Assembly: GCA_031976395.1 (NCBI GenBank)
Contig: DALYLJ010000148.1
Coordinates: forward strand, 1-8,011
Length of the DNA: 8,011 nucleotides
Source of the DNA: UBA11164 sp002420085
GTDB taxonomy: Bacteria; Pseudomonadota; Gammaproteobacteria; Xanthomonadales; Xanthomonadaceae
Direction: 5' to 3'
How positions within the stretch are numbered: the stretch's first letter is position 1; every line of letters begins with the position of its first letter. Positions 1-6,712 of the stretch are shown piece after piece. Under the pieces are notes generated by a model. It searched no databases and had not been told where the DNA came from. It saw nothing but the letters and a program-made list of their open reading frames with translations. The translations under genes were made by a program, and so were the position numbers.

Positions 1-25
1 GCGCGGCTTCTGCGAAGCATGCCTG

Positions 26-96
26 GAGTCGGGAATCGGGATTCGGGATTCGGGATTTGAGATTTGAGATTCGATTCCCGGCTCTTACGAATCCCG
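26..96. repeat. GGGATTC heptamer repeat array inside an inverted repeat
   Basis: Six consecutive 7-bp units occupy 31-72: GGGAATC, GGGATTC, GGGATTC, GGGATTT, GAGATTT, GAGATTC. They are enclosed by inverted arms at 26-38 and 72-84 that pair at 12 of 13 positions. A second pair of 9-bp arms, 44-52 and 88-96, could form an alternative fold. In the minus-strand transcript the first stem starts one base after the scoB stop, so it may act as a transcription terminator or as a 3' stabilising structure. There is no clear U tract after the stem. The right-hand arm of the second stem (88-96) lies inside scoB and encodes its last codons. Similar intergenic heptamers are known to me from Xanthomonadales-like genomes; that comparison is from memory. 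Confidence 0.7.
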
Positions 97-723
97 GCTG
101 CGGAACGACACCCCGGTTTTCTCGCGCAGTTCGTCTTCGCTCACACCGGGGGCGGTCTCGATCAGCATCAGGCCGTCTGCGGTCACATCGAACACCGCCA
201 GATCGGTGATGATCCGATCGACCACACCGACCGCCGTCAGCGGCAGGGTGCAGTGCGGCAGGATCTTGTGTTCGCCACCCTTGGCGGTGTGTTCCATCAA
301 CGCCACTACCCGCTTGACTCCGGCCACCAGATCCATCGCGCCGCCCATGCCCTTGACCATCTTGCCGGGCACCATCCAGTTGGCGAGGTCACCCTTGTCG
401 GTAACCTGCATTGCACCCAGGATGGCGATATCGATGTGACCGCCGCGAATCATCGCGAAGCTGTCATGGCTGCTGAAGTAGGACGCGCCGGGTCGGGCGG
501 TGATGGTCTGCTTGCCGGCATTGATGATGTCCGGATCGACGGCGTCCTCGGTCGGGAACGGCCCGATCCCGAGCAGTCCGTTCTCCGACTGCAACCAGAT
601 GTCCACGCCATCCGGGATGCAGTTGGCGACCAGGGTCGGCAGGCCGATTCCGAGATTGACGTAGGCGCCGTCGGTGAGTTCCTGTGCGGCGCGCTGCGCC
701 ATTTGTTCGCGGGTCCAGGGCAT
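85..723 (-). CDS. scoB: 3-oxoacid CoA-transferase subunit B (succinyl-CoA:acetoacetate type)
   Basis: The 212-residue product is the beta subunit of a class I CoA-transferase, which moves CoA from succinyl-CoA to acetoacetate (or a related 3-oxo acid) in the cytoplasm. The family signature is clear. The NLGIGLPT segment is at residues 23-30, and the SENGLLG motif at 46-52 carries the catalytic glutamate, Glu47, which forms the glutamyl-CoA thioester in this family. GAMQVTDKGDLANW is at 103-116 and the glycine-rich GKMVKGMGGAMDL at 120-132. Length is normal for the subunit. The ATG is preceded by GAGGA at a 7-base spacing. The gene follows scoA after 68 bp, as expected for two subunits of one complex. 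The last three codons (RDS) come from a GGGATTC-type repeat unit, so the extreme C-terminus is probably not ancestral. Exact substrate preference (succinyl-CoA versus acetyl-CoA donor) cannot be fixed from sequence alone. Confidence 0.95.
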   Translation of the reverse strand: MPWTREQMAQRAAQELTDGAYVNLGIGLPTLVANCIPDGVDIWLQSENGLLGIGPFPTEDAVDPDIINAGKQTITARPGASYFSSHDSFAMIRGGHIDIAILGAMQVTDKGDLANWMVPGKMVKGMGGAMDLVAGVKRVVALMEHTAKGGEHKILPHCTLPLTAVGVVDRIITDLAVFDVTADGLMLIETAPGVSEDELREKTGVSFRSRDS

Positions 724-730
724 GTGCGAT

Positions 731-735
731 TCCTC
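731..735 (-). promoter_or_regulatory. Ribosome binding site of scoB
   Basis: GAGGA on the minus strand, 7 bases before the ATG at 723-721. It supports this start and independent translation of subunit B. Confidence 0.75.
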
Positions 736-791
736 GGGGTTCGTTGAGTGCGATGAAGCTGAATGCGTGGGTCACGCGGGCGAGCCGGGCC

Positions 792-1511
792 TCAGGCCGC
801 ACGCACGGTCCGCTGTTCGATGCGTTTTTCCGGGCGATCGTTGACCACGATGCGATCGACATAGATGCCTGGCAGATGGACCGTCTCCGGGTCGATCTCG
901 CCCACCTCGACCACCCGCTCGACTTCAGCGACGCAGACCTTGCCGGCCATCGCGCAGGTCGGGTTGAAATTGCGGGCGGTCTTGCTGAACACGATATTGC
1001 CGGCGGTATCGGCCAGCAGACCCTTGATCAGGGCGACATCGGCGTGCAGCGCGGTCTCCATGACATACCAGTGATCGCCGAATTGCCGGGTTTCCTTGCC
1101 CTCGGCCACCACCGTGCCGTAACCGGTACGGGTGAAGAATGCCGGAATCCCGGCGCCGCCGGCACGCAGCCGTTCGGCCAGGGTGCCCTGCGGGTTGAAC
1201 TCCAACTCCAGTTCACCCGCGAGGAACTGGCGCTCGAATTCCTTGTTCTCGCCGACGTAGGACGAAATCATCTTGCGAATCTGTCGGGTTTCCAGCAACA
1301 GTCCGAGACCGAAACCATCGACCCCGGCGTTGTTGGAGATGACCGTCAGACCCTTGACACCGGAATCGCGCAAGGCCGCGATCAGCGCTTCGGGGATGCC
1401 GCACAGTCCGAAGCCGCCGACCGCCAGGGTCTGGCCATCGGCCACCAGATCGGCGATGGCCTCGGCGGCGCTGGGAAAGAGCTTGCGGGAGTTCAAACGT
1501 TGACCTGTCAT
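792..1511 (-). CDS. scoA: 3-oxoacid CoA-transferase subunit A (succinyl-CoA:acetoacetate type)
   Basis: The 239-residue product is the alpha subunit of the same class I CoA-transferase and pairs with ScoB. Visible family features are the GGFGLCGIPE loop (residues 32-41), the SNNAGVDGFGLG segment (59-70), SSYVGENKEFERQ (83-95), ELEFNPQGTLAERLRAGGAG (102-121), TRTGYGT (127-133) and the DTAGNIVF stretch (168-175). Together these are typical of SCOT/ScoA. The reading frame stays open upstream to 1670, but that extension is Arg-rich and overlaps the glycosyltransferase gene. The ATG at 1511-1509 has GAGGA 8 bases upstream and gives the normal family length, so it is preferred. The gene starts 52 bp after the glycosyltransferase stop with no obvious terminator between them. 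Read-through from the glycan genes is therefore possible, although the biochemical role is unrelated: ketone-body or short-chain acyl-CoA use. Confidence 0.95.
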   Translation of the reverse strand: MTGQRLNSRKLFPSAAEAIADLVADGQTLAVGGFGLCGIPEALIAALRDSGVKGLTVISNNAGVDGFGLGLLLETRQIRKMISSYVGENKEFERQFLAGELELEFNPQGTLAERLRAGGAGIPAFFTRTGYGTVVAEGKETRQFGDHWYVMETALHADVALIKGLLADTAGNIVFSKTARNFNPTCAMAGKVCVAEVERVVEVGEIDPETVHLPGIYVDRIVVNDRPEKRIEQRTVRAA

Positions 1512-1519
1512 GGGAAGAG

Positions 1520-1524
1520 TCCTC
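1520..1524 (-). promoter_or_regulatory. Ribosome binding site of scoA, decides the start
   Basis: GAGGA on the minus strand, 8 bases before the ATG at 1511-1509. It selects this start over the open upstream extension to 1670, which would overlap the preceding gene. Confidence 0.75.
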
Positions 1525-1563
1525 GGTGGGTTGCGTTGTCCATGCTCGACGCGGCAGCACGCC

Positions 1564-2958
1564 TCAGCGTCGTTTCTCGTCGATCGCCGGCACGGCACCG
1601 GCCATCGCCTGCGTCCGTCGCGGTGCCACGGTCGCAGTCGCGCGCTCGGGACACTCCTGGCCAGCCACACGGATCAACAGATCGTCGAGCCGGGCGGCCA
1701 GGTGCTGCCAGGAGTGCGCCAGGATGTCCCGTGCCAGCGGTCCGGCAAGGGGTTCGATACGAACCGGTCGCCGATCGCGCAGATCGCGCAGACAGGCGGC
1801 GATTGCCTCCGGTTGCTTGTCGCAGGCGAGCCCGATGCCGGCCACGGCCAGCGATCGCCACAGCGGATCGTCCGGCGCGGCACCGAGATGCAGGATCGGC
1901 CGGCCGGCGCCCAGGTATTCGTAGACCTTGCCCGGCACCTGTCCGGGATCATCGTTGCCGATGTTGACCAGAACATGACTGCCGCGCTGCACCGCCAGCG
2001 TCTGGCGATGCCCGAGATAGCCCAGCAGACGGAACCGCTCCGGCCACCGCTGGGCCGCCTCGATCAGTTCGACCGGTGCCCGCGCGGTGGCCACCGTGAG
2101 CCGGACGCCGGGCGTATCGTTGACGGCCGCAATCAATGCCCCGGGGGTCCGGAAGGCGTAGAAACTGCCGGAATACAGCAATTCCAGCCGGGTATCGTCG
2201 AACTCGATCTCGATCGCCGGGTCAGCGGTCGATGCCTCGGCATCGAAACCCTGGGTCAGCACCGTGCAACGGTCCGCCGGCAGACCGTGCCGTTCGGCCA
2301 GCAGTCGTCCGGCAGCCTCGCAGGTCACCAGCACCTGATCCGCCTGCCGACACACCCGTGCCTCCAGTGCGGCCGAGCGCCTCCGCCAGCGACGGGGCGT
2401 GTACGGCGCCAGGACCGGATCACCGAGATCGGCGATCCAGCGAAACCCCTGCGCCCGGGCGTGCAGGCCAAGCATCAGGGTGGTAGCGGGTTCGTGTGAA
2501 CTGATCACCACATCCGGGGAGAGTTCGGCCAGCAGGCGGGCCAGCCCCCGTCGTGCCCAGGGCGTCCATTCGCCACGGATGTCGGGAAACAGCACATGAC
2601 CGAGTACGGCCTTGATCACCGCCAGCAATCGGCCCTTCCAGTTCAGTCGGCCACTGGCTTGCCCGGCCGGCCGGGCCTCGCCAGCACGGGTCGTGACTCC
2701 GGAATGACGCTCCGCAGCCGCCGTCCGGCGCGCTGCCCGCGCCGCGATCAGGCCCATCACCGGCCCGGCGAACACCCGATGGACACGAATGGTATCGGGC
2801 ATGCTCGGCAAGCCACCCGGACCGTAGCCGGCCACGTTCGGCGCCAGGACATGAAGCTCATGGCCACGCTCGGCAAGTTCACGACCCAGGTACGCCCAGC
2901 GCAGCGACTGCGGCGAGGGAATCGGGGGAAACTCATAGGCAATCAGCAGAACGCGCAT
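1564..2958 (-). CDS. GT4-like (GT-B fold) glycosyltransferase
   Basis: The 464-residue product looks like a retaining GT-B glycosyltransferase of the GT4 kind, a cytoplasmic enzyme that adds a sugar from a nucleotide donor to a growing glycan. The N-terminal Rossmann half begins MRVLLIAYEFPP (1-12), followed by SLRWAYLGRELAERGHELHV (18-37), as in many capsule and exopolysaccharide enzymes. The C-terminal donor-binding half shows LLYSGSFYAFR (260-270) and PGKVYEYLGAGRPIL (342-356), the region that binds the donor nucleotide-sugar. Residues 70-108 form an Ala/Arg-rich variable insert, and the last 30 or so residues are low-complexity tail. The start at 2958 is chosen because the frame's upstream GTG (3015) adds 19 residues before the canonical beta strand. 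No strong ribosome binding site is visible at either start, so the start is less sure than the gene. It lies 91 bp after wecB in the same direction, which suggests co-transcription. Donor and acceptor are unknown. Confidence 0.88.
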   Translation of the reverse strand: MRVLLIAYEFPPIPSPQSLRWAYLGRELAERGHELHVLAPNVAGYGPGGLPSMPDTIRVHRVFAGPVMGLIAARAARRTAAAERHSGVTTRAGEARPAGQASGRLNWKGRLLAVIKAVLGHVLFPDIRGEWTPWARRGLARLLAELSPDVVISSHEPATTLMLGLHARAQGFRWIADLGDPVLAPYTPRRWRRRSAALEARVCRQADQVLVTCEAAGRLLAERHGLPADRCTVLTQGFDAEASTADPAIEIEFDDTRLELLYSGSFYAFRTPGALIAAVNDTPGVRLTVATARAPVELIEAAQRWPERFRLLGYLGHRQTLAVQRGSHVLVNIGNDDPGQVPGKVYEYLGAGRPILHLGAAPDDPLWRSLAVAGIGLACDKQPEAIAACLRDLRDRRPVRIEPLAGPLARDILAHSWQHLAARLDDLLIRVAGQECPERATATVAPRRTQAMAGAVPAIDEKRR

Positions 2959-3049
2959 GCTCAGTCGGCCCGCTCGAATGCCGACCGCACCGTCAACCCA
3001 GCCCGCTGCAAACACGCGGCTACCGACGACGGATGCCGACCACGGGTGG

Positions 3050-4177
3050 TCATGACCCTGCTCGCACCATCAGGCTGGCCCGCAGGACTTCGGCGATCCT
3101 CGACGCGGCCCGACCATCACCATAGGGCGACACACCCCTGGCCATGGCGGCATAGGCCGCAGGATCATCGAGCAAGCGCCCGGCCTCGGCGACGATCGCA
3201 TCGCACTCGCAACCGACCAGCTTGACCACCCCGGCAGCAACCGCCTCCGGTCGCTCGGTCTCCCGGCGCATCACCAGGACCGGCTTGCCAAGCGCCGGCG
3301 CCTCCTCCTGGACACCGCCGGAATCGGTCAGAATCAGATGGGCGTGCTGCATGGCCGCAACGAAGGGCAGATAGTCGAGCGGCGGACACAGCGTGACCCG
3401 ATCGATCCCAGCCAGCAGCGCACGCGCCGGACCCTCGACATTGGGATTGGGGTGGACCGGATAAAGCACATGGACATCCGGATGGCGTTCGACCAGGGTC
3501 CGGATCGCGGCCAGCATCGAGGCCAGTGGCGCACCGAAGTTCTCGCGGCGATGGGCGGTCACCAGGATCAGACGCGCCCCGTCGGGCAGATCGATCGGCA
3601 CCTCCGGCGATCGCCGGGACACGTCGAGCAGGGCGTCGATGACGGTATTGCCGGTGACGTGGATGGCCGCATCCGCCAGGCCCTCGCGGATCAGATTGCT
3701 GCGGGCGCCCTCGGTCGGTGCGAAATGCCAGCGCGCCAGACGACTGGCGACCACCCGATTCATTTCCTCGGGAAAGGGGTTGTCCATGTCGCCAGTACGC
3801 AGCCCGGCTTCGACATGGCCGACCGGAATGCGTCGATAGAATGCCGCGAGCGCGACCGCCATGACCGTCGTGGTATCCCCCTGAACCAGCACGGCATCCG
3901 GCGCCTGCGCCGCCAGAACCTCATCGAGTCGGGCCAGCAGACGTGCGGTCAGCTCCGGCAGGCTCTGGTTCGGACGCATGATGTCGAGATCGACATCGGG
4001 CACGATCCCGAACAGATCGAGCACCTGATCGAGCATGCCACGATGCTGCGCGGTCGCCAGTACCCGGACTTCGGCCCAGTCGGTCGCCCGCAAGGCGGCG
4101 ATCACCGGAGCCATCTTGATCGCCTCGGGTCGGGTTCCGACCGCGACCAGAATGCGTTGCATGCGTACTTCGGACAT
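3050..4177 (-). CDS. wecB: Non-hydrolysing UDP-N-acetylglucosamine 2-epimerase
   Basis: The 375-residue product matches WecB in length and motifs. The enzyme interconverts UDP-GlcNAc and UDP-ManNAc in the cytoplasm, feeding ManNAc or ManNAcA into surface polysaccharides. Visible features are VGTRPEAIKMAPVI near the N-terminus (13-26), AQHRGMLDQVLDLF (43-56), VQGDT with Asp101, HVEAGLRTGD with Glu123, NPFPEEMNR with Glu137/138 and Arg141, GNTVIDALL (176-184), AHRRENFG with His209, DSGGVQEEAPALGKP (285-299), RRETERPE (304-311) and PYGDGRA (351-357). These cover the known active-site Asp, Glu and His residues and the UDP-binding loop, so activity is likely. Two starts are possible, the ATG at 4177 and another five codons in (4162). 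Neither has a good Shine-Dalgarno sequence. It is first in a probable unit with the downstream glycosyltransferase, after a 386-bp spacer. Confidence 0.95.
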   Translation of the reverse strand: MSEVRMQRILVAVGTRPEAIKMAPVIAALRATDWAEVRVLATAQHRGMLDQVLDLFGIVPDVDLDIMRPNQSLPELTARLLARLDEVLAAQAPDAVLVQGDTTTVMAVALAAFYRRIPVGHVEAGLRTGDMDNPFPEEMNRVVASRLARWHFAPTEGARSNLIREGLADAAIHVTGNTVIDALLDVSRRSPEVPIDLPDGARLILVTAHRRENFGAPLASMLAAIRTLVERHPDVHVLYPVHPNPNVEGPARALLAGIDRVTLCPPLDYLPFVAAMQHAHLILTDSGGVQEEAPALGKPVLVMRRETERPEAVAAGVVKLVGCECDAIVAEAGRLLDDPAAYAAMARGVSPYGDGRAASRIAEVLRASLMVRAGS

Positions 4178-4350
4178 CCGACCATTTTCGCATCTTCGGC
4201 GTCGCCCGGACAGGTTTTCCGGACAGATCGGGACTGCACATTCGGGCTATCCCCGACGCAACGCACCCGCCGACAGCGGACACCTCGACCCGCCACCATT
4301 GGCTGACAACGGGCTTGGCCGGCACCTCGCGGGTGGGCTGAACGGCTGCC

Positions 4351-4388
4351 AGGGTTGCGCGCCCGGCACAGGTCCGGGCGCGCACCCT
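4351..4388. repeat. Strong GC-rich hairpin, 15 bp stem, 7-base loop
   Basis: GCGCGCCCGG at 4357-4366 is a perfect inverted match to CCGGGCGCGC at 4374-4383. The stem extends by AGGGT (4351-4355) against ACCCT (4384-4388), with a single bulged T at 4356. The loop is the 7 bases 4367-4373. It lies roughly midway between the upstream gene's stop and the wecB start. Neither strand has a T run after the stem, so it is not a standard intrinsic terminator. A Rho-associated boundary, RNA-stability element or protein site are alternatives. Confidence 0.7.
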
Positions 4389-4473
4389 CCGACGAAGCCA
4401 GTGCTCCTGCCCGACTTCGCGGCCTCAACCATCCCTGGCAGTATGCCAAGCTGCCCTGAAAACACCCGATCAG

Positions 4474-4521
4474 CCTGGATCCAGACCAGGCCCAGGTCAC
4501 ACTCCGGCAACCTGGGTCTGG
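4474..4521 (-). terminator. Possible weak terminator after the EF-hand protein gene
   Basis: CCAGACC at 4481-4487 pairs with GGTCTGG at 4515-4521, and CAGG at 4493-4496 with CCTG at 4511-4514, leaving a 5-base bulge and a 14-base loop. A competing small hairpin uses CCTGG (4474-4478) and CCAGG (4486-4490). In the minus-strand transcript a short TTTT follows about 16 bases after the main stem. The distance and bulge make this a weak candidate. Confidence 0.3.
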
Positions 4522-4563
4522 CCGTTGACGCAGACCACGATCAGCCAATCACGAATCAGCCGA

Positions 4564-6024
4564 TCAGTTCCCTTGTGCGCGGGCCAACTGAATGTCACGG
4601 ATTCGCTCACCGGCCATCGTCTTCATGTCGCCATTGATGACCCAGGCGCGCTGGCTATTGGCAAAACGCGGAACGATCATGCCGTCGTTGATTTCACGCT
4701 GGATGATGAACCGATCGAACTCGGTGATCGGAAAATACAGCCGCTCGTTCGACTGGCCGCCATCCGAGGTTCCTTCGATATCCACCTCATCATAGGTGAG
4801 AACGCCATCACCATCGGTATCGACCAGCGAATATTCATACGCCAGCGCCAGATACAGACGGGTCTGGAAGTTGGTCTCTTCCGGATGGAACGAAACCCGG
4901 CGAATGAACACGTCGCGATGGATCTCCTCGGTCAGACCGGATGGCACCGAACGCAGGCGGAATTCGCGCTGCTCCGGATCATCGGCAATGTAGCGATCCG
5001 GATCACGCGGATCATTCGGATTATCGCCATAGAAACGCGGCTCGTTGTCCGGCAGTCCGAGCGGGCCATCGCCAGGCACGATCGACTGGATCTGACCCAG
5101 CGTACCGGCATCGAATGCGCCGAGCGGTGGATGCAGGATCAACTGACCACCCGCGAACGGGAACTCCTGATGCGGAAACACCATGCTGGTTTCCGGCCGC
5201 AGCACGAAGTAGTGGTGCGCATCATCGCCTTCCAGGGCATTGAACGTACCCGCCGTGACCGGGAAGGTCACCAGATTGGTCATTGCGAACGGCCACACGT
5301 CTTCATACGCCGGATAATGCGGCGCCCTGCCGGTGGCGGTGAACACATGCCCGACCACCCCATTGTTGCCATCGCCCATGGCCGCCAGGAAGGCATGGTC
5401 TTCCGGGGTCATGGTTCCGTACTGTGCCCGACCGTTCGGACGCGGCGGCGCGACCGGCGGAATCTTGGTGGTGTACATCAGGGTGGCTTCGTACCAGCCG
5501 GCCTCGGACTTGACTGTCTTCAGCCCCGAAACATCGACATGGATGCCGACATGCGCACGTGGATCGGTCGGGTCGTTGGTCACGCCCGGCTTGTCGAGTA
5601 CCACCATGCGCGCCAGGCCGATGGTGCCCGGGTTGCCGGCGGTCAGCTCGGCGGTGTCGTTGATTCCGTCGATATGGCCGCTGAACACGTTCGGCTGGAA
5701 GTTCTCGTTGTCGAGCAGGGCGTACTGGAAGACCTCGGTCTTCTGATTGCCGCTGGCGATCACCCGCTGCGGCGGGAAGGTATGGGTGCGCAGCTTCATC
5801 CGGTTCAGACGGCGAGTGACCTCACGATTCTGAACGGTTTCGCGCACGGTAACGGCCTTGGCCGAATTGATGTAATCAGCCTCGACGCTGACTTCGACCT
5901 GGGCGACCGCATTTCCGGCATCACCAAGCCACAACGCGAATGCCAGCGCCGGAACGCCTGCACTCGCAATGGCCACACGCTTGAACGTGGATTTTTTCCT
6001 GGAACCTGAGTATTGACTGTTCAT
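4564..6024 (-). CDS. Exported protein with one EF-hand loop, family not recognised
   Basis: This 486-residue protein starts with a Sec-type signal peptide: basic residues (RKK...FKR, 9-16), a hydrophobic core (17-33) and an Ala-Val-Ala site at 39-41, cleaved before Gln42. It has no lipobox and no twin-Arg motif. The whole protein contains no cysteine, which is common in exported proteins. Near the C-terminus, DTDGDGVLTYDE (402-413) is a canonical 12-residue EF-hand loop with acidic residues at positions 1, 3, 5 and 12, so calcium binding is likely. Asp/Asn/Gly-rich stretches at 314-350 may be further loops. I do not recognise the remainder and assign no function. The ATG at 6024 is chosen over an upstream in-frame start at 6066 because AAGGA lies 6 bases before it and the signal peptide begins correctly. 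A sampled stretch (4801-4860) is 53% GC against 63% in a wecB stretch (3301-3360), so it may be less GC-rich than its neighbours. It lies between sulfotransferase and wecB genes, suggesting but not proving a cell-surface role. Confidence 0.9.
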   Translation of the reverse strand: MNSQYSGSRKKSTFKRVAIASAGVPALAFALWLGDAGNAVAQVEVSVEADYINSAKAVTVRETVQNREVTRRLNRMKLRTHTFPPQRVIASGNQKTEVFQYALLDNENFQPNVFSGHIDGINDTAELTAGNPGTIGLARMVVLDKPGVTNDPTDPRAHVGIHVDVSGLKTVKSEAGWYEATLMYTTKIPPVAPPRPNGRAQYGTMTPEDHAFLAAMGDGNNGVVGHVFTATGRAPHYPAYEDVWPFAMTNLVTFPVTAGTFNALEGDDAHHYFVLRPETSMVFPHQEFPFAGGQLILHPPLGAFDAGTLGQIQSIVPGDGPLGLPDNEPRFYGDNPNDPRDPDRYIADDPEQREFRLRSVPSGLTEEIHRDVFIRRVSFHPEETNFQTRLYLALAYEYSLVDTDGDGVLTYDEVDIEGTSDGGQSNERLYFPITEFDRFIIQREINDGMIVPRFANSQRAWVINGDMKTMAGERIRDIQLARAQGN

Positions 6025-6712
6025 ACGATGTCCTTGCCTCTCAAAAGTGGAACCGTTTTCGTCCATTTACACGGAGCGATTGATGGCGGGCGTTCTTCAG
6101 CAAAAGGAACATCCCCTATCCCCTTCGCAGCGACACTCCCGCCGCAGTGCAGGCAAGCGCACCCAGGTGGATACCTGCCGAACACGGCACAGCATCCCCA
6201 TCAGTAGACATTCGATTCTCATCGTCATTGCAGACGCCTGGACACTCGGTTCACACACGGCTGATCGTGTGCGAGCCATTTCCCCTGGCCCAGGTGCCAC
6301 TTCCCCGAACAAAGGGTAACGATCAGGTCACACTTTCAGCATGTGAGTGAGTACCAAAAGTATGACCCTGCGTCCATCACTCGGCTTTAGTCATTCAGTG
6401 GCGATACGAATGATCATGCCCATTCATGACAGAAATCATGCCCGATCGTTCATCGAGCGATCGAGCCGCGCGATTCATTGGCGCTTACCGCTTGTTTCTG
6501 AATGCATTATCGTCTGACATCACCGCGCGCAGCGGCGAACCGTCAGTCGGCAAGCGGTGTAGCGGGATGTGCGGTCGCGTACCGCAACGCGACACCGGTG
6601 CGCGGGCACCTGCGGTCGGGCGGGTGCGATCCAAGGTGCCGGCGTCGGCGCGCCGACCTCGGCCTTGGCCACCACGGCACGGCCAGCACCGGCGCGGAAC
6701 TCCTCGCCACGA
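6025..6712. other. 688-bp region without a convincing gene
   Basis: The part nearest the EF-hand gene (6025-6320) must hold its 5' leader and probably its promoter. I see no clear sigma-70 or sigma-54 pair. A 6-bp stem (CACACG at 6254-6259, CGTGTG at 6266-6271) is the only notable structure there. The middle part (about 6330-6500) is AT-richer (50% GC at 6361-6420) and carries direct repeats of ATCATGCCC at 6413-6421 and 6435-6443, plus CGATCG palindromes at 6443-6448 and 6458-6463. The part next to the sulfotransferase (about 6540-6712) is GC-rich. It has a 7-bp stem (6574-6580 with 6587-6593, 6-base loop) and a 14-bp perfect palindrome (6644-6657), and a plus-strand frame ending at 6726 shows a short metallo-beta-lactamase-like motif. 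Open frames here otherwise look random. Confidence 0.6.
6031..6035 (-). promoter_or_regulatory. Ribosome binding site of the EF-hand protein gene, decides the start
   Basis: AAGGA on the minus strand, 6 bases before the ATG at 6024-6022. It supports this start over the in-frame upstream codon at 6066. Confidence 0.7.

Larger units (their letters stand above)
4178..4563. other. Spacer between the EF-hand protein gene and wecB
   Basis: No convincing gene is present in these 386 bp; open frames here are Arg/Pro/Ser-rich and have no recognisable motif. The spacer holds, from the EF-hand gene side: an imperfect 14-15 bp tandem repeat immediately after its stop (4538-4566), an imperfect inverted repeat (4481-4521), a strong GC-rich hairpin (4351-4388) and a pair of 8-bp direct repeats (CCGGACAG at 4206-4213 and 4219-4226) close to wecB. 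It should contain the end of the upstream transcript and probably the wecB promoter, but I see no -35/-10 pair I would defend. Confidence 0.6.

Noticed and set aside
31..72. CRISPR array or microsatellite-type phase-variation tract
   Set aside because: The 7-bp units are contiguous with no spacers, so it is not CRISPR. The array sits after a stop codon, not in a coding or promoter position where slippage would switch a gene.
1512..1670. N-terminal extension of ScoA by 53 residues
   Set aside because: The extension is Arg-rich, overlaps the glycosyltransferase gene and is not part of the family; the ATG at 1511 has a good ribosome binding site.
684..2499. Two long plus-strand open frames (684-1967 and 1510-2499) opposite scoA and the glycosyltransferase
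   Set aside because: They cross gene boundaries, lack motifs and ribosome binding sites, and arise from high GC at third positions of the real minus-strand genes.
3338..4306. Plus-strand open frame opposite wecB
   Set aside because: WecB on the minus strand carries every expected active-site motif; the opposite product is Arg/Gln/Asp-rich without any domain signature.
4525..6009. Long plus-strand open frame (494 codons) opposite the EF-hand protein gene
   Set aside because: It is an antisense shadow. The minus-strand frame has a signal peptide, a good ribosome binding site and a canonical EF-hand, while the plus-strand product has no recognisable motif.
6025..6320. Sigma-70 or sigma-54 promoter for the EF-hand gene
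   Set aside because: I looked for paired boxes on the minus strand. TGTAAA-like and TTGCTG-like elements exist but their spacing (26 bases) is wrong, and GG/GC spacing for sigma-54 does not fit.
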